Assembly (NCBI GenBank): GCA_027922465.2
Contig: BQMF02000044.1
Location: forward strand, 248,001 to 312,000
Length of the DNA: 64,000 bases
Direction: 5' to 3'
Origin: Turritopsis dohrnii
Taxonomy: Eukaryota; Cnidaria; Hydrozoa; Anthoathecata; Oceaniidae
The position numbers were made by a program, and so were the translations under genes. Numbering within the stretch: the first letter of the stretch is position 1; each line of letters opens with the position of its first letter. Under the pieces are notes generated by a model. The model had not been told where the DNA came from. It saw only the letters and a program-made list of their open reading frames with translations, and did no database searches. Positions 12,349 through 22,800 of the stretch are shown here, piece after piece.

Positions 12349-12735
12349 ACTAATCCAGATATTTTTATCATGTGATAAAAGCAAGTTTCACCATTCCGAA
12401 AATTCTCCACCAGTGCAATGTGCCCGTTGAGTTTTTGTTTCCTGTTGTTACTTGGGCATCTAAAAATTTCCTTCTGAAGCCTTTTTAGCCTTGGTCTCAG
12501 CGTTAACAACGCATACACACAGTCTGTCTCTGAAAACGCTTGGTGGAAAATGTCACAAAATGTCGAACATGCGTAGTATTGCCTGTTCACATAGCCATCT
12601 CCGAGTTCTACCAAAGTTGCAGCAATACTTTCCTTTATTATTTCGACTGCAAATGGCTAAGGTTTCAACCGTTCAACATTTCTTCTGTACACAGCGAATG
12701 ATCGCTCTCACCCTCAGGTGTGATTTGCAACTCTA

Positions 12736-12859
12736 CCCAGTGGGCAAAATCGTCGAAAAGTCACCTGTGAAGAAGAGCATTTTCATTGAAATTATGTGTA
12801 AATTTCTATAGAAATGCACTACTTCACAAGTGACTTTTAAACCAAATGTGCTGACTGGG
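12736..12859 (+). mobile_element. Best-preserved copy of the CCCAGT MITE family
   Basis: The ends CCCAGTGGGCA and GTGCTGACTGGG are inverted and flanked by TA on each side (TA target duplication). The body matches the copies at 10165, 14293 and 16738. The end sequence resembles that of the large element at 20948-23362 (CCCAATGGGCACGCG), so they may share a transposase source. Confidence 0.8.
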
Positions 12860-13440
12860 TAATTGTTCAACAACACGGTTATTGCGCCATTCTGTCTACA
12901 TAGCTACAACGTATTGCTATAATAACCCTCCAGCATACTCAGCTTATCTATATGTGAGTACTTCACTGATATTTCTTCTTCATAAAGTGTCAGTCAAGAT
13001 TCTTATAAAGCCTTTACTCCCACTTTCCCAATCAACATTTTAAAAGGTTTTTATCGTTAACTTCAGGTGAAGAAAGCTGAATCTTCAAATTCAAAATGTT
13101 GACGCAATTTGAAGGGTTTTGCAATTGGTTGACGAATTCTTTAATATGTACATAAAAGTAAAGTTTTCAGTAGTTTCCAGTCAAGATATTTCAAATGAAT
13201 GAAACGTAAATTTGGCTTGAAAGAAGATTTTGAATGATGACTTTCAGTTCAACCCGTCTATGTTATCATTCTGTAGACAACAGGTTCCTTCCAGCAATGA
13301 CTTTTCGTTAAGCACCAGCATAGCATATACACAGCTATTTTCTGTTGCCTGTTGTTATGTGGTTACGAGACATGGAGTATTTTGAATTTATTTGATAAGA
13401 ACTAACTATGTACACGGAAAGCAGGTGAAAATAAACAGTT
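12860..13440. other. Spacer upstream of peptide gene A
   Basis: No gene or repeat is recognised. The right end leads into the promoter of gene A. Confidence 0.4.
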
Positions 13441-13444
13441 GAAA

Positions 13445-13512
13445 TAGCAGCCTCGTTCTCGTGCATACATAGTCACACCATATATGAAATTCTTTAGTTG
13501 TTCGAACTGCAG
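13445..13512 (+). promoter_or_regulatory. Probable core promoter of peptide gene A
   Basis: CTCGTTCTCGTGCATACA (about 13452-13469) resembles the upstream box CTTCGTTTTCGTGC of genes B, E and F. A TATA-like TATATGAA (13481) follows. A candidate start site lies about 30 bases on, near GCAGTCATTTC (13509). Confidence 0.5.
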
Positions 13513-13573
13513 TCATTTCAAGCAATTGTATCTAAGTCCAACAGCAAGAATTGTTTTCTGAGAGATTTTTAAG

Positions 13574-14227
13574 ATGAAGGCCGTTGCACTGCTCGCGCTA
13601 GCATGTTGTATTTTGTTCGTGGTTGGTGAGGAATTGCAAGGGGAAGAGAAGAGGGCGATCGATAGACAGGTACGTTGTTTGATTTGGCATAAATTAAGAC
13701 TATTTTTTAGTATGTCTCAGCGTAACCGGCATAAAATAAAGTAATGAAAAAAAACACAACAAAAAACAAATGTAAAAGCAGACCAATACGAGAGATAATC
13801 TATTTTCACAGAGCTAACAAATAGAACATCGTTTTAGTGTGTAAGGGAGTTCTACCTATGCAGAAGGTATGGTGCAAGCGGAACTCATGGTCCGTTTGGA
13901 TCGCGTGGCACTGGAGGAACTCGAAGACCTTATGGATCTCGTGGTACTGGAGGGACTCGAAGACCTTATGGATCTCGTGGTACTGGAGGGACTCGAAGAC
14001 CTTATGGATCTCGTGGTACTGGAGGGACTCGAAGACCCTATGGATCTCGTGGCACTGGAGGGACTCGAAGACCCTATGGATCTCGTGGCACAGGAGGGAC
14101 TCGAAGACCTTATGGATCGCGTGGTACTGGCGGTAGAGGAAGGAACCGTCGTTGTTTTGAAGAATTTTTAAAGTGTCAGAGAAATACCAAAAACCTTTTA
14201 GGCATCCAGCTAGTTGTATATGAGTAA
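13574..14227 (+). CDS. Peptide gene A: secreted precursor with six RRPYGSRGTGGT repeats
   Basis: Two exons, 13574-13669 and 13838-14227, are joined in phase 0 (161 residues). Exon 1 encodes a signal peptide (MKAVALLALACCILFVVG), an acidic stretch EELQGEE and a KR site. Exon 2 starts CVREFYLC (C-x6-C). It continues with one degenerate unit and six near-perfect RRPYGSRGTGGT units and closes with CFEEFLKC (C-x6-C) and a 17-residue tail. Four cysteines bracketing a highly basic repeat suggest a disulfide-held cationic peptide released by dibasic cleavage. Function is unknown; antimicrobial, structural and signalling roles are all possible. It is the most diverged member: it lacks the EEEEE run and has its own flanks, but its two-exon plan, phases and cysteine spacing match genes B-F. 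ATTAAA at 14233 is a likely polyadenylation signal. Confidence 0.85.
13899..14135 (+). repeat. 36-bp coding tandem repeat in peptide gene A
   Basis: Six copies of a 36-base unit (CGAAGACCTTATGGATCTCG plus 16 bases) are nearly identical at the DNA level. Because 36 is divisible by three, other frames are also open across the array, which produces spurious ORFs on both strands. The near-identity suggests recent expansion or homogenisation. Confidence 0.95.
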
Positions 14228-14878
14228 AAAACATTAAAGAAATCGTGATGAGTTCAATTTTCATTATGTATTTAAACCACCTGTAGATATTTCCCAGTAG
14301 GCAAAATCGTCTAAATGTCACTGCAATGAAGGGTATTTTTATAGAAATAGGGTTCATATTTCTATAGAAATGCACTCCTTCACAGTGATTTTTCAGTAAA
14401 TTTACCCTCTGCGTTAAGACTAAACGATACACACCTGCTGATCACATTTTATTAAGAAGGTGAGTGTAGAGGAAGAATTATTACATGCAGCATAATGAAG
14501 TGCTGTTCGTCCATATTTGTCCGTCGCTTCTATCTCTGCTCATCTGTCCATTGATAATCGAGCAATCAAGAGTTTGTTGTGTTGAGAAGCATAGATTAAA
14601 AGTGTCCTTCCATTCCAGTCCCTCATCTTCACGATCGATCGATCAAAACGATACACATGAAGGAGATTCGTAAACTCGACGAGCCTGTTACACGAAAAAA
14701 TCAATTACTTGTGATAATTTTTTTTAAACTGTTCTGCTAAAACGGTACTTCAGAGATTTAAAGCTTTTTGTTGTATCAAAAGAAACATCATTACTTTACA
14801 CGCTTATTTCAAGTGTTGATGTGAAGTTTCTAATGACTTTGTAGGGAAAAATTCACGAACAACTCTACTAAGTTGTAT
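14228..14878. other. 3' flank of gene A with a MITE fragment
   Basis: The segment 14293-14402 is a copy of the CCCAGT MITE (CCCAGTAGGCAAAATCGTC, then GAAATGCACTCCTTCACAG) lacking a clear right end. The rest shows no gene or repeat I can name. Confidence 0.6.
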
Positions 14879-15112
14879 ACAATACACCTTTCCCGAATTC
14901 ATGTTTATATACTGTATTTTGGCTGAGTTGTCCATACGGGCCTCGTCTCTGTGCTTATAATTACCGAAAATTTTCCCACTGCGGTTTGTTAATGATCATA
15001 ATCTATAACTTAATAAATACCAGATAACAAAAGAGTACATCAAAACGAGGCCCGTATGGACAATATAGCAAGAAAACAACATATAAAAACGAATTCGGGA
15101 AAGGTGTATTCC
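14879..15112. mobile_element. MITE with AATACACCTTTCCCGAATTC ends
   Basis: The terminal AATACACCTTTCCCGAATTC is repeated inverted at 15091-15110. A second inverted pair lies inside (GTCCATACGGGCCTCGT at about 14930 and its complement near 15046). The arms form a long foldback. No ORF is present. Confidence 0.75.
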
Positions 15113-15398
15113 CTACAAATCTATAGAAAAATAGTTTCGTGCAAACGAAACATGATTTTTCCGAATCCCGCTAATTAGTTGCTGTGTCTTTTCATTCGCC
15201 CGGTTATTCCAGATATTCCAATTCCATTCCGGTTAGTTTACATGACGTAGTGTTCGTACGATCTTCGATAGGACCGAGAAAAATAAATTCGATACCACAA
15301 GATTTTAGCCTAGGTTATTCAGTAACTTACAAAGAAAGTTTTGAATTCAAACCCAACAACGTCTTTTAAATAAGATATGTGACGGAGGATTGAATAAA
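15113..15398. other. Spacer, nothing recognised
   Basis: The open frame 15184-15369 (+) has no recognisable features and sits between two MITEs. I treat it as chance. Confidence 0.4.
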
Positions 15399-15522
15399 TA
15401 TACCTTATCGGTTAAAACTTTGTCGGACAAAAACGACGAATTTTTGCGAGGTGACGAAAATTTGTACCGACGAAAAACTTCATCCGATGAAAATTTGTAC
15501 CGAGTTTTTACCGATAAGGTAT
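15399..15522. mobile_element. Small MITE with ATACCTTATCGGT ends
   Basis: ATACCTTATCGGT at 15400 is mirrored by ACCGATAAGGTAT ending at 15522. It is about 124 bases long with repeated GACGAAAATTTGTACCGA inside. There is no coding capacity. Confidence 0.75.
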
Positions 15523-15639
15523 TGCATTCTCCATAACTCTATCCCCGAACAGATCAACGAATAATATTAAGAATACAAATTTCGAGTTGCTAAAAATTTG
15601 TTTTGTATTATTGTGTAGTGTATTTGTATTATTACTGCA

Positions 15640-16079
15640 GTGGCATGAGCATTCGAGTGCAGTCGCCACGACGCATGCGCGTCTCCCAGTTTTGTATAAT
15701 CCACTCCGATGTCAATTTTGAAGTGGCGCATCAGTTCACTAAAAGTCATACACTGACTGCACAGGGGCGAGTTATTATCATCTCTCTGGAGGTAAGTCAA
15801 CCACAGTTTACTCTCGAAAACATGAAATTTCAAGGGGATAGGGAAAATAAATCGAGTTGTCGAGAGATCGTGTTTCTGAGAGTTGAAATTTAGTGATTAT
15901 GTCAAGGGAGCTGCAAAAAACTCGATACATCGAGAAGTTGGAAATATCGATTGATCGGGCTTTCTTTTCATTTTTAGAAGCTAACAACAACAGATTATTG
16001 TTAATATTATTATATTATTGACGAATATTTATACAGGGTGGCCGTGTCAAAAATAAGAAATATAAACACTATGTACATA
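15640..16079. repeat. SINE-like fragment and spacer
   Basis: From about 15645 to 15800 the sequence resembles the middle of the SINE at 17030-17275 (GCGCATCAGTTCACTAAAAG, ACTGACTGCACA, a GGTAAGTCAAC segment), but it lacks a clear A box. The rest (15800-16079) has no recognisable feature. Confidence 0.45.
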
Positions 16080-16254
16080 CAGTAGAATCCCGATAACTCG
16101 AACCCCCGATAACTCGAACTTTCAATAACTCGAACCAATTTCGAATTCCCCTTCACCAATACTTTCTCATAAAATACCCCCGATAACTCGAACATTCGAT
16201 AAGTCGAACTATTTTCTCGGTCCCGTGGGGGTTCGAGTTATCGGGATTCTACTA
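16080..16254. mobile_element. Palindromic MITE, CAGTAGAATCCCGATAACTC type
   Basis: The end CAGTAGAATCCCGATAACTC is matched by the inverted end GAGTTATCGGGATTCTACT, with several internal CGATAACTCGAAC repeats. A flanking TA on the left is consistent with a Tc1/mariner/pogo-type TA insertion. That superfamily placement is inference from end sequence and TA target. Confidence 0.8.
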
Positions 16255-16389
16255 TCTACAAATTTCTGTTATCAATTGGGTCCTGTGATCGAAGCCTGGG
16301 AACTAATGAAAACACTCAGTCATTTTTCTAGTTATATTTCGTTTGATTTTCTTTTCTACAGACATTTTTTTGTTAACCTTCGTGTTTTT

Positions 16390-16545
16390 TTCTTTTATTC
16401 AACTGGCCTTCGGGTAAGTTAGAGGAATGCCATACGTATCTCTGGCGGTAAGTTTACTACTAGTTGCAAGTCGGCGGGCAGAATAGCCAATCATTACGGA
16501 TGGAAACCCAAGGACTAAAAACTCCCGTTACTTACTTACTAACTC
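16390..16545 (+). mobile_element. SINE 3' part
   Basis: It matches the second half of the element at 17030-17275: CTGGCCTTCG, then TCTCTGGCGGTAAG, GTTGCAAGTCG, and the ending AAAAACTCCCGTTACTTACT. The tRNA-like head is missing, so it is truncated at the 5' side. Confidence 0.65.
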
Positions 16546-16614
16546 AACAACTTAGCTTCTTCTAATTCTGAAAAATAACTAAAAAATAACTATTATAACT
16601 ATATATCTATAGGG

Positions 16615-16850
16615 GGAAAAGCCATAATTAGGATTAAAAAAATTATTTTCGAAATTTTCGAACAAAATGCGCACTAAATTAGGGTACATCAATATTAATT
16701 TCGTAGAAAGTGTGCGCTATCAATTCTGCCGGCACATTTGTTAAAAAACCTCTGTAAAGGAGTGCATTTCTATATAAATATGCACACAATTTCAATAAAA
16801 ATTCTCTCCGTCACAGTGACTTTTTGGCGATTTTGCCGACTGGGTTAGGA
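16615..16850 (-). mobile_element. GTGCGCAC repeat followed by an inverted CCCAGT MITE
   Basis: 16665-16735 carries the GTGCGCACTAAATTAGG type repeat also seen at 2150-2460. From about 16738 to 16844 the CCCAGT MITE lies inverted (GGAGTGCATTTCTAT, TCACAGTGACTTTTTGGCGA, ending GCCGACTGGG) next to TTA. Confidence 0.65.
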
Positions 16851-16869
16851 ACACTTTAATTTAAGGAAA

Positions 16870-17275
16870 AAGTAGAGAGAACAATAAAATAAATTCAAAT
16901 TTAAGCAAAAAATCATGGCATAATATCATCATAAGCAAGGCTTGGATACAGTTACGGCTGGTCATATCACCAAGTTTATGTTCAAACTGACATATATTTC
17001 CTCAAGGTGGACACATAAAGTGCGAAACTACGTGTAGCGATGGTGTAGTGGTTATTACTTCCGAGTGCGATTTCTATTTCGTATCTCGATACTCCACTCT
17101 GGTGCACTTTAAAAGCAGCGTATCAGTCCGTTAGAAGCCATCGACTGACTGCACACTGGCCTTCGTGCAAGTTAGAGCAAGCTATACGTATTTCTGGCGG
17201 TAAGTCAACTATTGGTTGCAAGTCGACGGGTGGAAGAGCCAACCGTTAACTCCAAAAACTCCCAGTTACTTACTT
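16870..17275 (+). mobile_element. SINE-bearing repeat, fullest copy
   Basis: The segment 16890-17080 is repeated at 27545-27730 (CAAGGCTTGGATACAG, GGTCATATCACCAAG). Within it an A-box-like TGGTGTAGTGG (about 17040) suggests a tRNA-derived head. The body ends in AAAAACTCCCAGTTACTTAC. Partial copies lie at 15645, 16390 and 62800. No good B box is visible, so the tRNA origin is tentative. Confidence 0.6.
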
Positions 17276-19180
17276 ATAGGAGTTAAGAAGTGCTACAACA
17301 AAAATGGCGGAGCTAATGAAAGGAAAACTGAATCCTGTCATTGAGGAGTGTCAACGAATCAACGATAAACCAAATTAGATTTTTTAGAATATTTATTATC
17401 CTGTATATTGCAAAATTTGTGAAACAAGAAAAATCTCATCAATTCGAGTAATTTTGCTTCTTCTCAGTTTCCAGAAAAGTATGTGCGCACTAAATTAGGT
17501 GATAAATTGATAATTAACTTTCAAAGGGGTTACACACTCAATAGTTAGAGCCAGAAGTTATATCAACTTGGATGCGCATCAAGTTAGGGGTCGCAATAAA
17601 CTAGAATAATTATGATGTCTATTTATGACGTAACCGGATATTCATTTGGAGAAAAAAAAAACGCTCTAGAAAAATTTTTCTTCAGTTTTATGATAAGTAT
17701 ATAAATTTCAAGATTCCAGCTGATTATTGGAATAGGGTTTCGTCGTCGTCGTCGTTGTCTGTGATTTTTAAGATTATCTCTGGTCGATGCTATCCAAGTG
17801 CAAAAAAGACCGTGCATAAGAGTAACAATAATGTCGCTGACTTGCTGTCGTAACTGGCTGCAATTTTGGTAGAGGGGAAGTGAGAATTGATTTAATTGAT
17901 TTTGTTGAAAATAAACAAGCTAGATCTGCTGTATTATGCAGATCGGACTAACACCCTATTGTGTATCAGGAGTAGAAAGATCTCATTATCTGCAAACAAG
18001 AAATCAGTTATGACTTTAGTACCAAAAGTCTTCTTTTAAGAATGAAGGAGGCAGTATTCAAAATATTGAGTTTTTACAGTTTGTTTTTCTCGCTTTTTTA
18101 ACAAAGTTTTTTTGTCAAAATAAATTTACTCGAAACACGCCTGTACAAACACAGGTGTTTTTAGTTGAAGTTTGTGTTTATTCGACAACAAACAAATTAT
18201 TCGACAACAAACAAATAATAAACAACAACTGTGTCACGTGCAAAATTTGCATAAGCATTGAATTTGAAATTGAATTTGGTCCAAATTTGGCCCAAATTGT
18301 CTTTTTCCGAACAAAAATATCAAATTGAAAATCAGTAATTAGTACTTGCTCCATGCACATGTATATTAGGAGAGTGTTCCTAATTTCTGTTAAGCTGTGT
18401 TTGCTTTTGTACATAAATTGACCTCGGGTTTATGGTTTTAATAATTCCGAGCGAACACATAGACTTTGAACGGTTCTATAGCCTATAGCCCATCCGCAAT
18501 GTTGAACGTATGCTAGTTTGATATACGATTGAGCATGATAGGTTTCACAGATAAATCGGCTGCTTTAGCTTTTTTAGTGTTTTTGTTTTTTTGTTTGTTT
18601 TTTATATTTGTTTTTTTTTTTTTTTTTTTTTTTTGCTCCACAATTTAACCGAGGTTTTTGCGCTATCATATTTCAACATTGAGACTAAATTTTGGGTTAT
18701 TTACAATATTCACTACCCTATAGTCAACTCACCTTTTTCTCGTTTATGAGTACAATGCCTCCCAATATATTTAGTGCGGTTCTGTTTAACGTCTCTGGTT
18801 ACAATGCATAGTGACCATATGATTTGTTTTTTTCTGTTCTTTATATATTTCATATACTTTACGTATTTCTCGTCTCCGTATACATCGATAGGGCGACTAC
18901 AATAGTAACTACAAGAATTCTCAACATCGTTCAAGTTTACGTCATACGCCTGTCTTCATTTTTCATTTTTGACCCTTGTCTTCTCAACCTTCTTGTTCTT
19001 GTTTCTGAAGTATATGTTTATTAGCAAATGTTACTTTTCTAATGTTTAATTTATGATCGTGCACATACACTAGTCTTTCGCTATTTCAGTAGAATTAGCC
19101 AGATGTAAATCTTTGGAACGGAAATATAAACCGTTATTATTATATTATTATTATTATAATTACTGAAAGCGAGTTTTTTA
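17276..19180. other. Repeat-rich spacer
   Basis: A fourth region of GTGCGCACTAAATTAGG repeats lies at 17480-17610. From about 17690 to 18030 the sequence is a diverged copy of 33950-34310 (shared GACTTGCTGTCGTAA, TGGCTGCAATTTT, GATCGGAC, ACAAGAAATCAGTTA), a dispersed repeat of unknown class. A long poly-T lies at 18610-18633. No gene is recognised; small frames here look random. Confidence 0.55.
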
Positions 19181-19189
19181 TAAAGTTGG

Positions 19190-19780
19190 GGACATAAAGT
19201 GCTTTTCCACGTTTGACTTTTCCCAAAACAGCTGTATGGTTGCTAAGCACTTGTAGCATGATAGCAACTAAAGTATTTCGAACTTACATGAACCCGCTGA
19301 AGTATGAAAAATGAAAGACTAATAAAAACATTCTTGAAACGTGAATGATTTTGAATGATTGAACAATACAATACAACATTTAGTGCTGCTCAGTGTAGAC
19401 ATAGACGCATAAAAAGCAATGTTCCCATTGTGCCTATCCTGCATAAAATGTTGAAAAAAACCTGCCTGGAGAACTACCAGTATATCTGCTTTTTTCGCGC
19501 GCAAAAAGATGTAAAATAGCTTTTACAGTTATTAAAACGTAACCTAAAAGACGTTTTCGTTCTACCCACATATTGCTTACTACAAGTTGTACAAACTAGC
19601 CTGGATACCACAAAATTAAAGAGAAAAAACAAAGCCGTTTTTAATAGATTTCTAAATATATCTAAATATGTAAATAAAAAACAGCTGAGTACAAAATATT
19701 TCCAACAGCTGAAAACTCGATCACGGTTTCGTCCGATCACTTTTAATATAAAATCTCCAGTCATATTTTTTTACAGGCGT
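19190..19780 (+). promoter_or_regulatory. Conserved 5' flank and core promoter of peptide gene B
   Basis: Upstream sequence shared with genes C-F includes GGTTGCTAAGCACTTGTA (about 19238) and TGATAGCAACTAAAGTAT. The core has a TCGTCCGATCAC box, TATAAA at 19747-19752, and 30 bases later GCGTTGTCTTCTCAAG (19777), the likely transcription start. The spacing fits a TATA/initiator promoter. Confidence 0.6.
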
Positions 19781-19833
19781 TGTCTTCTCAAGCCACTGTA
19801 AGTTACACACAAAGATTGTTGATAGTTATCATA

Positions 19834-22800
19834 ATGAATATCATCACACTACTTGCGATAGCCTGTTGTGTTGTGTTTGTGGTTGGACATGAAGAAGAAG
19901 AAGAAACAAGAATTTTAACAAAAAGATCGAGTCACAAAGTGAGTTGCACGAATCATTTGACCTAATCTTAAATTTTTGCAGCAGTACTGTACAAGATCGC
20001 ACTACAGTAAATGTTCATAGAAGCACCACATCTTATAGTCGAGAAAAGAAAGCAATCTTGAAAAACCAGCACGCTGAAATAGCATTAGGTAGTTTAGGTG
20101 GGACAGTTTTTGGGGAGAGTTAAGAGATTAGAGTAAAAGATAATATACGGTACCTGGTACAAAATGCTACTGAGAAAATACATCAATAAATAACTATTAA
20201 GTAAATAAAAAACTTAAAACACTGAAAGTTTTTAAGCGGTTTGATATTATAGAGGTTAAAAAATTTATGGCTTCACATTTTGTAATGCTTTGTCGAACAT
20301 AAAACGATTGCAGACGTGCTGTAATACACACACGTCGTTTCATTTTTGGTCAATAAGGAAAATTGGGACGGAGTCTCATAGAAAATAAATTAATAAAGTT
20401 TCAAATTGATTAGTGATGATTTTGAATTTGAGAAATTTGAGAGCCTATATTTAAGTCAAACATCAGCGGTTCAATGCTATTGAAAATTTGCTAATTGATA
20501 GTGAATATTTCAAATTTGGAAAATCGAATTTGAATAAAAAATCTCAAACAGGAGATTTTGAGGAAGGGTACATGTAAAGATAGCTGTTATATCACGTGAA
20601 CCTTGTATAGAAACCGACAAAAAAGCAAAGTCAGCTTATTTTTGTGTACCACCGTATAACAGCAACACGAAAAGTTGGATGATGATGATGATGATGAACA
20701 AAAGTGATAGCTAACTTTCGCCTATCTCGTGAAATTACTATGCTTTCTCGCTCGCTTACGCTCACTGCGAGGGTAACACAATAAAAATAAGCCCTTTGTA
20801 TTATTTCACACTACAAAGAAGAGCTTTACCAGTCAGACACAAAGTTTTTATACTGATATTCTTGTCGTACATTAATCGAGCAAAGATTTTTAATGAATCA
20901 TCTTGCAGAATAGTGTGGTTATCGTATGTTAGATCTCCCTTGTCTTACCCAATGGGCACGCGAACGTTGGTTCAACGTTGAATCAACGTCACACCAATCG
21001 TCGGAACAACGTTGAATTATGATTGAATTTGAAAGGTGAGACAACGTTATTTCACAGACTAAGTTACAACGTTAAAGTACCAGCGTTGATTCAACGTTTT
21101 ATATTCAACGTTGTGTTAATGTTGATGAGCAGACGTTGATGCAACGTCACTTCCCAACGTCGGACCCAACGTTGGATTATGATTGAATTTGAAAGGTGAG
21201 ACAACGTTATTTCAAAGACTAAGTTACAACGTTAAAATACCAACGTTGATTCAACGTTTTATATTCAACGTTGTGTTAATGTTGATGAGCAGACGTTGAT
21301 GCAACGTCACTTCCCAACGTCGGAACCAACGTTGGATTATGATTGAATTTGAAAGCAGAGACAACGTTATTTCACCATGGCAGTTTCAACGTTGACATAC
21401 TGATGTTGATTCAACGTTTGATGTGTAACCTTGACTTAATATTGGTTTAAAACATGATTTCGATCAGCTTGAAAGAGAACTTCATTTTACATTAGAGACA
21501 AGACATAACAGCAAATTCCGTTTTAGCATGTTTCTTAACAAATATATAATAAATATATACAATGACTTTCATACACGTTTTCTTTTTTCATAAGAAACCT
21601 GATCACTTGCTTTAGGGCTGGAGTTCTCAGCTTCAAAGGTTCTTATTAAGTTCCTTGCTTTTTAACTGTGTTTTTTCATTTGGCGTGACACGTTTCTATT
21701 ATTATCATCACACAAGAATTTAGTACATTTCAGAAAAAGAAAATTGCTGCTGTTTTTTCATTCTTCAGCCTAGTAACTTCCTGAGCAATTCATTATTTTT
21801 AAGCCATTTTCAGCCTCAGGTTCCTTATAAACGCGTTCCTTACAAAACAAAAAAACATAAAACATTAACATATATATACATGTGTATATAAACTGAAAAT
21901 AATTTTAAAAATCAAGATCAAAAAACCGAGGAACCGAATATAAGTGACGATCGTTGTTGAGGCATTTCTAGATAAACTTCAGACCTTTTGATTCATTAAA
22001 AAGAATTATTTACTACACACACAAAACTCTCTTACTTCACATATGAAGGACATGGTTTTTACATGCAATATTTGCAAGAGAACGTTTGAAAGCCTCAGGG
22101 GACATAACATACATTATGTCTCTTGTAAACGCAAAGATCGCAATTACAACACACGTTTAAATCGCTCAAGTATCACACTTGAAGATGTGACGGAGATGGA
22201 AACCAATACTATGTCATCTTAAGCATAGTAAAGATAAGGGTTTAATCATTTAATTCTGTGTGTGGGCCGGCTAGGAAAACTTAAAAGTGGACTGTCAAAA
22301 CCTTGTGAGCTTTCGAGAATTTTTTACTAGTATAAAGGTGTTCTTTGAAAAGCCCGAACAAGGCACTTTAAGTAAAAATGACAACTAACGGACTAGTAAC
22401 TCGGACATAGTCAATATTCAACACACTTAACAATACTCTTCGTAAAAACTAAATGAAATGAGACCATTCACCTTTCTTCCACACTTTCGTTTAGTTTAAC
22501 TTCTGCTCTACTTAAACAGAGTTTAAGACATTGACAGCACTGATGTGACATAATTCTTAAAACGTTGATTCAACGTTGTATTTCCATCTGATGAAATAAC
22601 GTTATTGATCCAATGTTGTATCAACGTTGATTTACAAACGCTGCATCAACCTCACTTTTCAAACGTTGGTTCAACGTTGAAATTTCTTCCGTTGAAATAA
22701 CGTTATCGATCCAATGTTGGTTCAACGTTGATTTGCAAATGTTGTATCAATGTTAGTTTTCAGACGTTGTTTCAACGGTGAACATAACAACGTTGATGAA

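Noticed and set aside
13806..14432. 208-codon minus-strand ORF and two extra plus-strand ORFs over the 36-bp repeats
   Set aside because: A repeat length divisible by three keeps several frames open. Only the frame starting CVREFYLC joins a signal-peptide exon and keeps the family cysteines.
19771..19795. TTTTTTTACAG before GCGTTGTC as a trans-splice (spliced leader) acceptor
   Set aside because: It looks like an acceptor in all copies, but it sits 28-30 bases after a TATA box, which better fits a transcription start. It is left open only if 5' ends show a leader.
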